A DNA stretch of 64,000 nt, from NCBI GenBank assembly GCA_900470775.1, contig UCBZ01000033.1, positions 62,001-126,000 of the forward strand. The letters run 5' to 3'. Source of the stretch: Hyphomicrobiales bacterium (GTDB lineage Bacteria; Pseudomonadota; Alphaproteobacteria; Rhizobiales; Beijerinckiaceae). Position 1 is the first letter of the stretch, and each line of letters starts with the position of its first letter. Shown here piece by piece: positions 42,091 through 50,333 of this stretch. The notes below the pieces were generated by a model. The model did not search any database. It was not told where the DNA came from and saw only the letters and a list, made by a program, of their open reading frames with translations. The position numbers were made by a program, and so were the translations under genes.

Positions 42091-43827
42091 TCAGAACAGG
42101 AAGTAGCGCTGCGCCAGCGGCAGTTCCTTCGCCGGTTCGCAGACCAGCAGTTCCCCATCCGCTACGACCGCATAGGTCTCGGGGTCGATCTGGATGTCGG
42201 GCGTGGCGTCGTTGTGGATCATGCTCTTCTTGGAGATGCCGCCGCGGGTGTTCTCGACCGCGACCATCTCCTTGTCGGTGCCGAGCCGCTTCTGAAGTCC
42301 GTTGGCGATCGCCGCCTGCGAGACGAAGACCAGCGAGGTCGAGGTCACCGCCTTGCCGAAGGCGCCGAACATCGGGCGGTAATGCACCGGCTGGGGCGTC
42401 GGGATCGAGGCGTTGGGGTCGCCCATCGGGGCGGCGGCGATCATGCCGCCCTTGATCACCATGTCCGGCTTCGCGCCGAAGAAGGCCGGCGACCACATCA
42501 CGAGATCGGCGAGCTTGCCGATTTCGACAGAGCCGATATGCCGGGAAATGCCGTGCGAGATCGCCGGGTTGATCGTGTATTTCGCGACATAGCGCTTGGC
42601 GCGGAAATTGTCGGCGCCGGTGCCGACATCCTGCGGCAGGGCCCCACGCTGGACCTTCATCTTGTGCGCGGTCTGCCAGGTGCGGGTGATGACCTCGCCG
42701 ATGCGGCCCATCGCCTGCGAATCCGACGACATCATCGAGAGCGCGCCGAGATCATGCAGGATGTCCTCGGCGGCGATCGTCTCCTTGCGGATGCGGCTCT
42801 CGGCGAAGGCGAGATCCTCCGGGATGGACGGCGACAAATGATGGCAGACCATCAGCATGTCCAAATGCTCGTCGAGCGTGTTGACGGTGAAGGGCCGCGT
42901 CGGATTGGTCGAGGACGGCAGGACGTTCGGAAGACCCGCCACCTTCATGATGTCGGGCGCATGGCCGCCGCCGGCGCCCTCGGTGTGGAAGGCGTGGATG
43001 GTGCGGCCCTTGAAGGCCTTGATCGTGTCCTCGACGAAGCCACTCTCGTTGAGCGTGTCGGTGTGGATCATCACCTGGACGTCGTAATCGTCGGCGACGG
43101 AGAGGCAGTTGTCGATCGCGGCGGGCGTCGTGCCCCAGTCCTCGTGCAGCTTGAGCGCGCATGCGCCCGCCTCGACCATCTCGATCAGCGCGCCGGGCAA
43201 TGCGGCATTGCCCTTGCCGGCGAAGGCGAGGTTCATCGGGAAGGCGTCTGCCGCCTTGATCATCTGGCCGAGATGCCAGGGGCCGGGCGTACAGGTCGTC
43301 GCCAGCGTGCCATGGGCGGGGCCGGTGCCGCCGCCGAGCATGGTGGTCAGCCCGCTCATCAGCGCATCCTCGATCTGCTGCGGGCAGATGTAGTGGATGT
43401 GGCTGTCGAAACCGCCGGCCGTGATGATCTTGCCCTCAGCCGCGATGACCTCGGTGCCGGGACCGACGATGATCGTCTCGTGGGGATCGAAATTGCCGAA
43501 GCCGGCCTGGATATCGGGGTTGCCGGCCTTGCCGATGGCGCAGATGCGCCCTGCCCTGATGCCGATATCGGCTTTGACGATGCCCCAATGGTCGAGGATG
43601 AGCGCATTGGTGATGACGGTGTCGACCGCGCCGTCGGCGTTGGTAACCTGGCTCTGGCCCATGCCGTCGCGGATGACCTTGCCGCCGCCGAACTTCACCT
43701 CCTCGCCATAGGTGGTGAAATCCTTCTCGACCATGATGACGAGTTCGGTGTCACCAAGCCGCACCGTATCGCCGGTGGTGGGGCCGAACATCGCGGCATA
43801 GGCATTGCGCGGGAAGGGAAAGGGCAT
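42091..43827 (-). CDS. ureC: Urease alpha (catalytic) subunit
   Basis: The 578-residue subunit keeps the nickel site: H143 and H145 ([12 protein letters not shown]), the carbamylated K226 ([11 protein letters not shown]) and the flap/catalytic histidine region [13 protein letters not shown]. It hydrolyses urea to ammonia and carbamate. Its length is about that of the family (~570). Unusually, a toxin-antitoxin pair stands between it and ureAB; its start is 11 bp from the toxin stop. Confidence 0.97.
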   Translation of the reverse strand: MPFPFPRNAYAAMFGPTTGDTVRLGDTELVIMVEKDFTTYGEEVKFGGGKVIRDGMGQSQVTNADGAVDTVITNALILDHWGIVKADIGIRAGRICAIGKAGNPDIQAGFGNFDPHETIIVGPGTEVIAAEGKIITAGGFDSHIHYICPQQIEDALMSGLTTMLGGGTGPAHGTLATTCTPGPWHLGQMIKAADAFPMNLAFAGKGNAALPGALIEMVEAGACALKLHEDWGTTPAAIDNCLSVADDYDVQVMIHTDTLNESGFVEDTIKAFKGRTIHAFHTEGAGGGHAPDIMKVAGLPNVLPSSTNPTRPFTVNTLDEHLDMLMVCHHLSPSIPEDLAFAESRIRKETIAAEDILHDLGALSMMSSDSQAMGRIGEVITRTWQTAHKMKVQRGALPQDVGTGADNFRAKRYVAKYTINPAISHGISRHIGSVEIGKLADLVMWSPAFFGAKPDMVIKGGMIAAAPMGDPNASIPTPQPVHYRPMFGAFGKAVTSTSLVFVSQAAIANGLQKRLGTDKEMVAVENTRGGISKKSMIHNDATPDIQIDPETYAVVADGELLVCEPAKELPLAQRYFLF

Positions 43828-43838
43828 GGGAGCTCCGG

Positions 43839-44234
43839 TCAGGTCACGATGGCAAAACCGGCCTCCAATGGAGCGCCGTGATCAAATGTGAGCGTCGACC
43901 GGCATGTAGCTGTCCTGTTCAGCACGCCGATCAGCGCATCGTTGAACCCGCAACGGGTCTCCCTGGCCATGTCAATGGCCAGACCGACCTGCCGATGGGA
44001 CTCCACCAGAAGCTTCGCGCTGCCCAAGAGCGAGGCCACAACCGCACACACCTCATCTCGCGGCGACTTGAATTTTCGCGCCAGCGTCCATGTCACCTCC
44101 GCGAGTACGACGAGGTTGATATAGCCGCGTTCATCTTCTGAAAGCCCTGCCAGCAGCTTTCGAGCCTGCGGGGACTGAACCGGGTCGTCATCCATCAAGG
44201 CTCGCAAGAGAATGTTGGAGTCCAACCCGATCAT
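43839..44234 (-). CDS. vapC: PIN-domain toxin (VapC family) inside the urease cluster
   Basis: The 131-residue PIN domain has the acidic metal site D5 (LDSNILLR), E46 (LAEVTW), D99 (FNDALIG) and D118 (TFDHG). Such toxins cut RNA, often tRNA or rRNA, when freed from the antitoxin. The start overlaps the antitoxin stop (44231-44234, ATGA). Confidence 0.9.
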   Translation of the reverse strand: MIGLDSNILLRALMDDDPVQSPQARKLLAGLSEDERGYINLVVLAEVTWTLARKFKSPRDEVCAVVASLLGSAKLLVESHRQVGLAIDMARETRCGFNDALIGVLNRTATCRSTLTFDHGAPLEAGFAIVT

Positions 44235-44524
44235 GCGGCCCGTCGCCGGCGACGCCCCTCAGGCGACATGGTCGCGTCGTCTTCAGCGACGATCTGGTCG
44301 CCAATCGCGTCATCGTCGTCCGCGTAACGGGGATCTGCCTTCAGATGCGAAAGCAATCCGAAGATCGCTTCTACAGGCAGATTGAGAGGCCTCAGATAGA
44401 CCCGCCCGTCTGCAGCGATGGCGAATTCGACACGATCGCCGGCTTGCAGCTTCAACGCGCGGCGGATCTCCGCCGGCACTGTCATTTGCCCCTTGGACGT
44501 CACCGTCGAAACGATCGCGGTCAT
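44231..44524 (-). CDS. vapB: AbrB/MazE-type antitoxin
   Basis: The 97-residue protein has an N-terminal swapped-hairpin AbrB DNA-binding domain (VTSKGQMTVPAEIRRALKLQAGDRVEF) and a C-terminal acidic/basic tail that would cover the toxin. It should repress its own promoter with the toxin as co-repressor, likely through the inverted repeat at 44551-44574. Confidence 0.88.
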   Translation of the reverse strand: MTAIVSTVTSKGQMTVPAEIRRALKLQAGDRVEFAIAADGRVYLRPLNLPVEAIFGLLSHLKADPRYADDDDAIGDQIVAEDDATMSPEGRRRRRAA

Positions 44525-44550
44525 CGGTTGGCTCCGTAAATCGAGAAACC

Positions 44551-44574
44551 CCTTACAAATAACATAATGTAAGG
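44551..44574. promoter_or_regulatory. Operator of the urease-embedded toxin-antitoxin pair
   Basis: CCTTACA (44551-44557) and TGTAAGG (44568-44574) are perfect inverted arms around an AT-rich 10-bp centre, 27 bp upstream of the antitoxin ATG and just after the ureAB stop. AbrB-type antitoxins bind such palindromes. Its AT richness stands out in this GC-rich region and probably includes the promoter. Confidence 0.7.
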
Positions 44575-44578
44575 AAAT

Positions 44579-45199
44579 CTACAATTTCCCCATCACCTCT
44601 TGCCTGAACCCGTAAACCTCGCGCTTGCCGGCGAGCGCGACGAGCCTGACCTCGCGGGTCTGGCCGGGCTCAAAGCGCACCGCCGTCCCGGCTGGGATAT
44701 CGAGGCGGAAGCCCCTCGCCCTGTCGCGCTCGAAGGCGAGCGCCGGATTGGCCTCGTAGAAATGATAATGCGAGCCGATCTGGATCGGCCGGTCGCCGGT
44801 GTTGGCTACGGTCAGCGAGAGGCTTTCGCGGCCTTCGTTCATGATCAGGTCGCCCGGAAGCGTGGTCACCTCACCGGGCTTCATCGTATCGGAGGCGCCG
44901 CGGATCGGCTCGTGCACGGTGACGAGTTTGGTGCCGTCGGGAAAAGTCGCCTCGACCTGGACGTCGTGGATCAACGCGGCGATGCCGTCCATGACTTGGT
45001 CGGCCGTAACGACATGGGCTCCGGCCTGCATCAGATCGGCGACCGATCTGCCGTCGCGCGCGCCCTCGACGACGAAGTCGGTGATGAGCGCGACGGCTTC
45101 GGGGTAGTTGAGTTTGACGCCGCGCTCAAGTCGTCTGCGCGCCACCATGGCGGCCATGGAGACGAGCAGCTTGTCCTTTTCGCGCGGCGTCAAATTCAT
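44579..45199 (-). CDS. ureA: Urease gamma-beta fusion subunit
   Basis: The 206-residue protein joins a complete gamma subunit (residues 1-100: [41 protein letters not shown]) to a complete beta subunit (about 105-206: [53 protein letters not shown]). Fused UreAB is known in Helicobacter and some proteobacteria. It overlaps the acidic protein gene upstream by ATGA. Confidence 0.95.
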   Translation of the reverse strand: MNLTPREKDKLLVSMAAMVARRRLERGVKLNYPEAVALITDFVVEGARDGRSVADLMQAGAHVVTADQVMDGIAALIHDVQVEATFPDGTKLVTVHEPIRGASDTMKPGEVTTLPGDLIMNEGRESLSLTVANTGDRPIQIGSHYHFYEANPALAFERDRARGFRLDIPAGTAVRFEPGQTREVRLVALAGKREVYGFRQEVMGKL

Positions 45200-45528
45200 T
45201 GCTTGCCCTTCTTTTCATCCTCGTCGGTGCCGTCCTCGGACGCCTCTTCTTCGGCGTCTTCGTCCTCGGCATCCTCGTCTTCGTCTTCTTCTTCGTCGTC
45301 CGCGCCGAAATCGGCATATTCATAGGCGAAGATGATCTCGCCCGTCGCCGGATCGAAGGCGCTGGAGGTCGAATCCTCGAAGGCCTCGATCAGCATTTCA
45401 GCATCGTCGGGTCCATCGACGTCGAAGCGGCGTACCGCCTCCTCGCCTTCGCCGCTGAGCGCCAATTCAATCGCCCAGCCCCGCGCGCCGGTGTCATAGA
45501 TGCATTTCAGACCCTGGATCGCCAGCAT
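45196..45528 (-). CDS. Acidic small protein between ureD and ureAB
   Basis: The 110-residue protein has an ordered N-terminal ~70 residues ([25 protein letters not shown]) and a tail of ~35 residues made mostly of Glu and Asp, ending in basic GKKQ-like residues. GAGGAGAG precedes the ATG at 45528. It has no known catalytic motif. Its place within the urease operon, with 4-bp coupling to ureAB, suggests a role in assembly or metal handling, but this is inference. Confidence 0.75.
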   Translation of the reverse strand: MLAIQGLKCIYDTGARGWAIELALSGEGEEAVRRFDVDGPDDAEMLIEAFEDSTSSAFDPATGEIIFAYEYADFGADDEEEDEDEDAEDEDAEEEASEDGTDEDEKKGKQ

Positions 45529-45538
45529 GATGCTCTCC

Positions 45539-46408
45539 TCAAGTTGACCAGGTGCGCGGCAGCGCACGGCCGGTCAGATGCCCGAGCAGCGTGACGAGCA
45601 CGCGACGCAGCGCCTGGGCATCGCGGGAGAGCAGACGGATCAGGAGCAGCTCCGCGACGATGCCGGCACCGATTTCGACCGCGCCGGCGGACGCTTCATC
45701 GCCACGCGCGCGGACCTGCTCCAGCCTGTCCTGCAGATCTTGGCCGGCCAAGCCTTGGCCGGCAACGACGATCGTGGCCCCGGCGCGGGCGCCCGCCCCC
45801 ACGGCCTGCCGCGCCAGCGTCTCGGAGACGGCGCCCTCGAGCCGCAGATCCTCGGCGAAAACCAGCTTGCCCTCGCGGCGGATGCGCCAGCGATCCCGCA
45901 GAGCGCCGCGCAGCATCGTCTCGCCCATGGCGCTGCGGCCGAAGAACACGGCCTCGGAGGCGATCAGGCGGGCATCGGCGGCGAGATCGATCGTCAGGCT
46001 GCGGGTGAGCCGCGCGCCGGAGAACAGGATGCTCTCCTGCGGCAGCCAGGCGAGGCTCGCCCCGGCCCCGACCGACAGGGTGGTCTCGACGCGGGTGTCC
46101 GAGCCCTGGCTGCGATAGATCTTCTCCGCCGCCTGGGAGGTGACCACCGCGTCGGCACCGGGCTCCAGCGTCACGGCGACGCGCATGGCGTCGCCGCCGG
46201 CCATGCCCCCGCCAGTGTTGATCAGCACGGCCTCGCTGGTCGTGTCGAAGGTGGTCGGGAAGCGGGCGCGGTAGCCGCCGGATTCCGCCACGTCCAGACG
46301 GTGCGTCTGGGCGCCGACACGCCCGAAGCGCAGCCGGACACCGCCCGCGGCGCGGACATAGGCCGGAAGAAGTGGATCACTGGCTGCCGGAACGGGCGGC
46401 GCGAACAT
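45539..46408 (-). CDS. ureD: Urease accessory protein
   Basis: The 289-residue protein has UreD features: VRLRFGRVGAQTHRLDVAESGGYRARFP, LINTGGGMAGGD, VVTSQAAEKIYRS and LPQESILFSGA. It is the scaffold that binds apo-urease and recruits UreF and UreG. The start at 46408 follows the family; an alternative at 46465 is possible. It heads the urease structural operon, 114 bp from the kinase gene. Confidence 0.94.
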   Translation of the reverse strand: MFAPPVPAASDPLLPAYVRAAGGVRLRFGRVGAQTHRLDVAESGGYRARFPTTFDTTSEAVLINTGGGMAGGDAMRVAVTLEPGADAVVTSQAAEKIYRSQGSDTRVETTLSVGAGASLAWLPQESILFSGARLTRSLTIDLAADARLIASEAVFFGRSAMGETMLRGALRDRWRIRREGKLVFAEDLRLEGAVSETLARQAVGAGARAGATIVVAGQGLAGQDLQDRLEQVRARGDEASAGAVEIGAGIVAELLLIRLLSRDAQALRRVLVTLLGHLTGRALPRTWST

Positions 46409-46522
46409 GGAGGATCCCGGAACGAAGAACGCCGCCAATCTTCCGCGCGGCCGTTTGCCGGGCAAGGGCCTGCGCGACCCGCGCTGCCCAAATTTCAGGC
46501 AACGCGTGGCACCACGAGCCGA

Positions 46523-47416
46523 TCAGCCGGCTGAGGCGAGGAACTCCGCCACCTCGTCGCGGCGCGGCGCACCGGCGCGTCCCCCGAAACGGGTGCATTT
46601 GATCGCGGCAGCGGCTGAGGCGAAGCGGATCGCGGCGCGCTCGCCCTGCCCCTCTGCCAATGCCAGCGCAAAGGCGCCATGCCAGACATCGCCGGCGCCG
46701 AGCGTGTCGACGGTCTCGACCGCGAAGGCCGGATCATGGACGACCTCGCCCTTCTCGACGAAGAGGACACCTTCCTTGCCGAGCGTGACGGCGAGCCAGG
46801 TCGGAACGCCCTGCGCCAGGTGGGCGAGCCCTGCACGCGGGTCGTCCTCGCCGGAAAGCTCGGCCAACGCCTGGGCGCTGAACGCGACATGGCTCGCGGT
46901 CGCGACGAGATCGGGATGGGGTGGCTTGCGGTCACCGTCGAGGACACCGGGGACGCCGGCCGAACGCGCCAGCCGCAGCGCAGCGAGCGCCCCCTCGCCC
47001 CAACGGGTATCAGCGAGCACGGTACGGGCTTCAGCAGGCAGCGTCGTGGGGAGCCAGTCGGTATCCTCCGGCATCTCCGGGTCGGAATAGGAGATGACCA
47101 TGCGCTCGCCTTGCGCATCGACCAGTATGGCCGAGACCGGCGAGCGCAGGCCAGCGACGCGGCGGGCGAAGCGCGTCTCCACGCCCTCGCTCGCCAGACC
47201 GGTGACGATCTGGTCTCCGGTCAGATCGTCGGCGAGGCGCGTCGCGAGCCAGCAGCGACCGCCGAGCCGGGCGATCGCAACCGAAGCGTTGCCGGCGCAA
47301 CCGCCGCCGACCACGGCCAGCCCCTTCGAGCGGTACTTCTCGCCACGCGTCGGCATGGTCTCGACGCTGTAGACATAGTCGAGCGTCGAGATACCCAGGC
47401 AGAAGACGCCGGTCAT
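46523..47416 (-). CDS. PfkB-family sugar/nucleoside kinase
   Basis: The 297-residue ribokinase-fold protein has the N-terminal glycine pair region (VVGGGCAGNASVAIARLG) and the C-terminal PfkB signature DTLGAGDVWHGAFALALAEG with the catalytic aspartate. It resembles ketohexokinase and sulfofructose kinase branches, but I cannot set the substrate. Its ATG overlaps the stop of a PIN toxin gene (47413-47416), so it may be translated from the toxin-antitoxin transcript. Confidence 0.88.
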   Translation of the reverse strand: MTGVFCLGISTLDYVYSVETMPTRGEKYRSKGLAVVGGGCAGNASVAIARLGGRCWLATRLADDLTGDQIVTGLASEGVETRFARRVAGLRSPVSAILVDAQGERMVISYSDPEMPEDTDWLPTTLPAEARTVLADTRWGEGALAALRLARSAGVPGVLDGDRKPPHPDLVATASHVAFSAQALAELSGEDDPRAGLAHLAQGVPTWLAVTLGKEGVLFVEKGEVVHDPAFAVETVDTLGAGDVWHGAFALALAEGQGERAAIRFASAAAAIKCTRFGGRAGAPRRDEVAEFLASAG

Positions 47417-47841
47417 GGACGGGACGGGGCGTCGCCCGGTCCGAAGCGGACGCCTTCGATATCGGTATGGATGAAGTCGTTGCCCTTGTAGGCGAGCTTC
47501 AGCCCCGATGTCCGGGCGCCTGCATAGGCGAAGCAGTCGCCCATGTTCAGACGCGCGGGATGCCCCGTGAGGTGATGATAGCGGGAGGCGCAGGCATGGG
47601 CGGCCCTCATGGCCGGCTCCCCGATCTCGACGATCTCGCCCTTAACGTCATCGACGAACTGCATGACGACGGCGAGAGCCTCATCGAATGTTGCCCCTTG
47701 GCCTGCCAGCCTGGACGAAGCCTCGAACACCGCCAAAGCGGACGATCTGATTCGTGCCGACAAAGCGATCGCTTCGAGAGCCGCGTTTCCCTCCTGCTCC
47801 TTGAGCAGAACAGCCAAAATGACCGAGGCATCGAGAAACAT
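47413..47841 (-). CDS. vapC: PIN-domain toxin, VapC family
   Basis: The 142-residue protein has D4 (FLDASVI), E40 (AVFEASSRL), D102 (NMGDCFAYA) and D122/D127 (GNDFIHTD), the full acidic set of a VapC ribonuclease of the Rv0065/Rv0624-like branch. It overlaps vapB by one base and the PfkB kinase gene by four. Confidence 0.92.
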   Translation of the reverse strand: MFLDASVILAVLLKEQEGNAALEAIALSARIRSSALAVFEASSRLAGQGATFDEALAVVMQFVDDVKGEIVEIGEPAMRAAHACASRYHHLTGHPARLNMGDCFAYAGARTSGLKLAYKGNDFIHTDIEGVRFGPGDAPSRP

Positions 47842-48086
47842 CAGGCGTCGCCATATTCGCGGTCGAAGAACTCCTTATGGGACAAACCGTCATCCTTGAG
47901 ATTGAAAGTCGCAATACGGGCGCGCGCTTTCTCAGCCGCGTCAAAGACGAGTTTGCGCCGTTCGGCACGCCTGTCCAGTTCAAGGCGCACGGCCAGACCG
48001 ATTGCGCCTTGAAGAGTCAGGCCGTCCTGTTCAGCGAGTTCACGAATGTCGCGATCGATCTGCGCATCCCTGACGAGAATTCCCAT
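47841..48086 (-). CDS. vapB: VapB-type antitoxin
   Basis: The 81-residue protein resembles the PSK-type (Rv0623-like) antitoxins: a short N-terminal ribbon-helix-helix-like DNA-binding part (MGILVRDAQIDRDIRELAE) and a C-terminal toxin-binding segment. AGGGAG at the edge of the operator serves as ribosome site. It should autoregulate at the TGATATCA repeats just upstream. Confidence 0.9.
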   Translation of the reverse strand: MGILVRDAQIDRDIRELAEQDGLTLQGAIGLAVRLELDRRAERRKLVFDAAEKARARIATFNLKDDGLSHKEFFDREYGDA

Positions 48087-48094
48087 GACCGGCT

Positions 48095-48131
48095 CCCTGA
48101 TATCACCTTATGATATCAGGGAGTGATATCA
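48095..48131. promoter_or_regulatory. VapBC operator with three TGATATCA copies
   Basis: CCCTGATATCA (48095-48105) and TGATATCAGGG (48111-48121) are perfect 11-bp inverted arms with a 5-bp centre. A third TGATATCA lies at 48124-48131. The right edge as read on the minus strand includes the vapB ribosome site, so bound repressor or a folded RNA stem could also hide it. Confidence 0.8.
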
Positions 48132-48148
48132 GCGACAACAGACCCGGA

Positions 48149-48598
48149 TCACCAGACCCCGATGTTCGCCATGCTCAGCCACGGCTCGGCCGGTGCTTTC
48201 GGATCGCCCTTCTGCAGGATTTCGATCGAGATATTGTCGGGCGAGCGAACGAAGGCCATGTTGCCGTCGCGTGGCGGGCGGTTGATGGTGACGCCGGCCT
48301 TCATCAGCTTGTCGCAGGTGGCGTAGATGTCATCAACCTCATAAGCGAGGTGGCCGAAATTGCGGCCGCCGGTATACACCTCGGGGTCCCAGTTGTAGGT
48401 CAGTTCCAGCGTCGGGCGGCCGCGCGAGCCCGTCGCCTTGACGGTATCGAGATCGTCGGGGGCCGCGAGGAAGACCAGCGTGAAGCGGCCCTTCTCGCTT
48501 TCGATACGCCGCGTCTCGATCAGGCCGAACTTGGTCACGTAGAAGTCGAGCGCCGCATCGAGATCGGTGACGCGGACCATGGTGTGGAGATATCGCAT
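48149..48598 (-). CDS. gloA: Lactoylglutathione lyase (glyoxalase I)
   Basis: The 149-residue protein keeps the four metal ligands H5, E65 (LELTYNW), H83 (FGHLAYEV) and E126 (SIEILQK). The pattern [17 protein letters not shown] fits the Ni-dependent bacterial class. It converts the methylglyoxal-glutathione adduct to S-lactoylglutathione. It stands alone, next to the VapBC operator. Confidence 0.95.
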   Translation of the reverse strand: MRYLHTMVRVTDLDAALDFYVTKFGLIETRRIESEKGRFTLVFLAAPDDLDTVKATGSRGRPTLELTYNWDPEVYTGGRNFGHLAYEVDDIYATCDKLMKAGVTINRPPRDGNMAFVRSPDNISIEILQKGDPKAPAEPWLSMANIGVW

Positions 48599-48748
48599 CT
48601 TGAAGGTCCTCTTCGGCCGGCATTGAGGGGCCGGGCTCGTTCCAGCTTTAAGTCCGCAAGGGAGTGCGGGTTGATCCTACCCGTGAATCGGGCGAAAGCA
48701 TCCCCGCTCCGGAAGACACTTCCAAGACGCAAGCGCGCAGGACAGGCC

Positions 48749-50194
48749 ATGACCTCAACGCAAGGCGGTCCGGACGGTAAGCCTGTTCGCGCCACGCCGG
48801 CCCAGATCGCGCAGATCAAGCAGCGCGCCGCCATCCTCTCGGTGATGGCGACCCTGCTCCTGACCGGCGCGAAGATCGTCGGCGCGATCCTGTCGGGCTC
48901 GCTCGCCCTGCTGACCGACGCGCTGCAGGGGCTGATCGATGTCGGCTCGACGCTGTTCACCTGGTTTGCCGTGCGCGTCTCGGACAAGCCGGCCGATGAC
49001 GAGCACCATTACGGCCACGGCAAGGTCGAGGCGCTGGCCGCGCTGGTCGAGACCGGGATCCTGTTCACGCTGGCCGGCGCGATCCTGTGGGAGGCCGGCA
49101 ACCGGCTCTGGACCGGCCTCATCGAGCATGTGCAGGTCACGCCTGTGGTCATCGGCATCATGCTCTTGTCGATGGTCGTCGATGCCATTCGCTGGCGCTC
49201 GCTGACCAAGGTCGCGAAGGAGACCGGCAGCGAAGCGCTGGCAGCCGAAGCGACCCATTTCTCCACCGATTTCGTCGGCTCGGCGCTGGTGCTCGCGGGG
49301 CTGATCGGGGTCTGGTACGGCATCGCGCGGGCCGACACGATCGCCGCCTTCGCGATCGCCGCCTTCACCGCGCTGTCGGCCTACCGGCTGGCGCGCCGGA
49401 CCATCGACGCCCTGCTCGACGCCGCGCCGCAGGGCGTCAGCGAGCGGCTGCGCGGGGCGGCCGAGGCGGTGCCGGGCGTCGTCGGCGTCAACTGGCTCAA
49501 GGTCCGACCGATCGGCGGGCGCGTCCATGGCGAGATCGGGATCAGCGTCTCGCGCACGCTGCCGCTCGAGCGTGTCGCCGCGATCCGGGAGGCTCTGGCG
49601 GCGGAGTTCGAGCGCATCGAGCCCGGCGTCGAGATCGCCGTGACGGCCGACCCGGTGCAGGTCGACGACGAGACGGCGCTCGAACGCGTGCTGCTGATCG
49701 CGCTCAAGCTCAAGATCCCGGTGCACCACGTCACCGTCCACAGCATCGGCCCGCGCCTCTCGGTCAGCCTCGACATGGAGGTCGATTCAAAGCTGCCGCT
49801 CGGCCATGCCCATGAGATCGCGACGCGCCTCGAATCGGCGATCCGAGCCGAATTCGGCGGCGATACCGAGGTCGAGACCCATATCGAGCCGATGGAGACC
49901 GAGACGCCGACGGGCCACGATGCCGCCTGGGATACGGTCGAGGACATCGGCAAGGCGCTGGCGGGCGAGACGGCACAGCGAAACGGGCCGATCCACGACA
50001 TCCACAGCGTCAGGGTGCGCCAGACCCAGAACGGGCTGGTGGTGAACTATCATTGCCGCGTCGATCCCGCGCTCGACGTCGCCTCCGTGCACGCCGCCGT
50101 CGACCAGATCGAGCGCGCGGTCAGGATTGCCCGGCCGCAGGTCTGCCGCCTCGTGAGTCATGCAGAGCCCGCGATCGGGACCGCGACAAGCTAG
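48749..50194 (+). CDS. Cation diffusion facilitator with extended C-terminal region
   Basis: The 481-residue protein has about six helices, with metal-site motifs TDALQGLID in helix 2 and THFSTDFVG in helix 5 and a His-containing loop (DDEHHYGHGK), as in FieF/MntE-type CDF exporters. After helix 6 it has ~280 cytosolic residues. Normal CDFs have ~90, so two or three ferredoxin-like dimer domains are likely (IALKLKIPVHHVTVHSIGPRLSVSLDMEV repeats the theme). It exports a divalent metal (Zn, Fe, Mn or Ni). The ATG at 48749 opens the family-like part. Confidence 0.88.
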   Translation: MTSTQGGPDGKPVRATPAQIAQIKQRAAILSVMATLLLTGAKIVGAILSGSLALLTDALQGLIDVGSTLFTWFAVRVSDKPADDEHHYGHGKVEALAALVETGILFTLAGAILWEAGNRLWTGLIEHVQVTPVVIGIMLLSMVVDAIRWRSLTKVAKETGSEALAAEATHFSTDFVGSALVLAGLIGVWYGIARADTIAAFAIAAFTALSAYRLARRTIDALLDAAPQGVSERLRGAAEAVPGVVGVNWLKVRPIGGRVHGEIGISVSRTLPLERVAAIREALAAEFERIEPGVEIAVTADPVQVDDETALERVLLIALKLKIPVHHVTVHSIGPRLSVSLDMEVDSKLPLGHAHEIATRLESAIRAEFGGDTEVETHIEPMETETPTGHDAAWDTVEDIGKALAGETAQRNGPIHDIHSVRVRQTQNGLVVNYHCRVDPALDVASVHAAVDQIERAVRIARPQVCRLVSHAEPAIGTATS

Positions 50195-50333
50195 CGGCAA
50201 GCCCCGCCCTTTCAGCGCGCCGGCGAGCCAGCTACAGACGAGCCAGAGGGACTAGATTGCAAAGACACGCAATTGTCCGTGTCATTTGCTACTCCGTCAA
50301 TTTGCCCGAACACGCGGCCTTTCAGAGTTTGTC

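Noticed and set aside
45199-45594. Very hydrophobic plus-strand frame opposite the acidic urease-cluster protein
   Set aside because: Phe/Leu/Val runs are the complement of Glu/Asp codons in the acidic tail; the minus-strand gene has a strong ribosome site and ATGA coupling.
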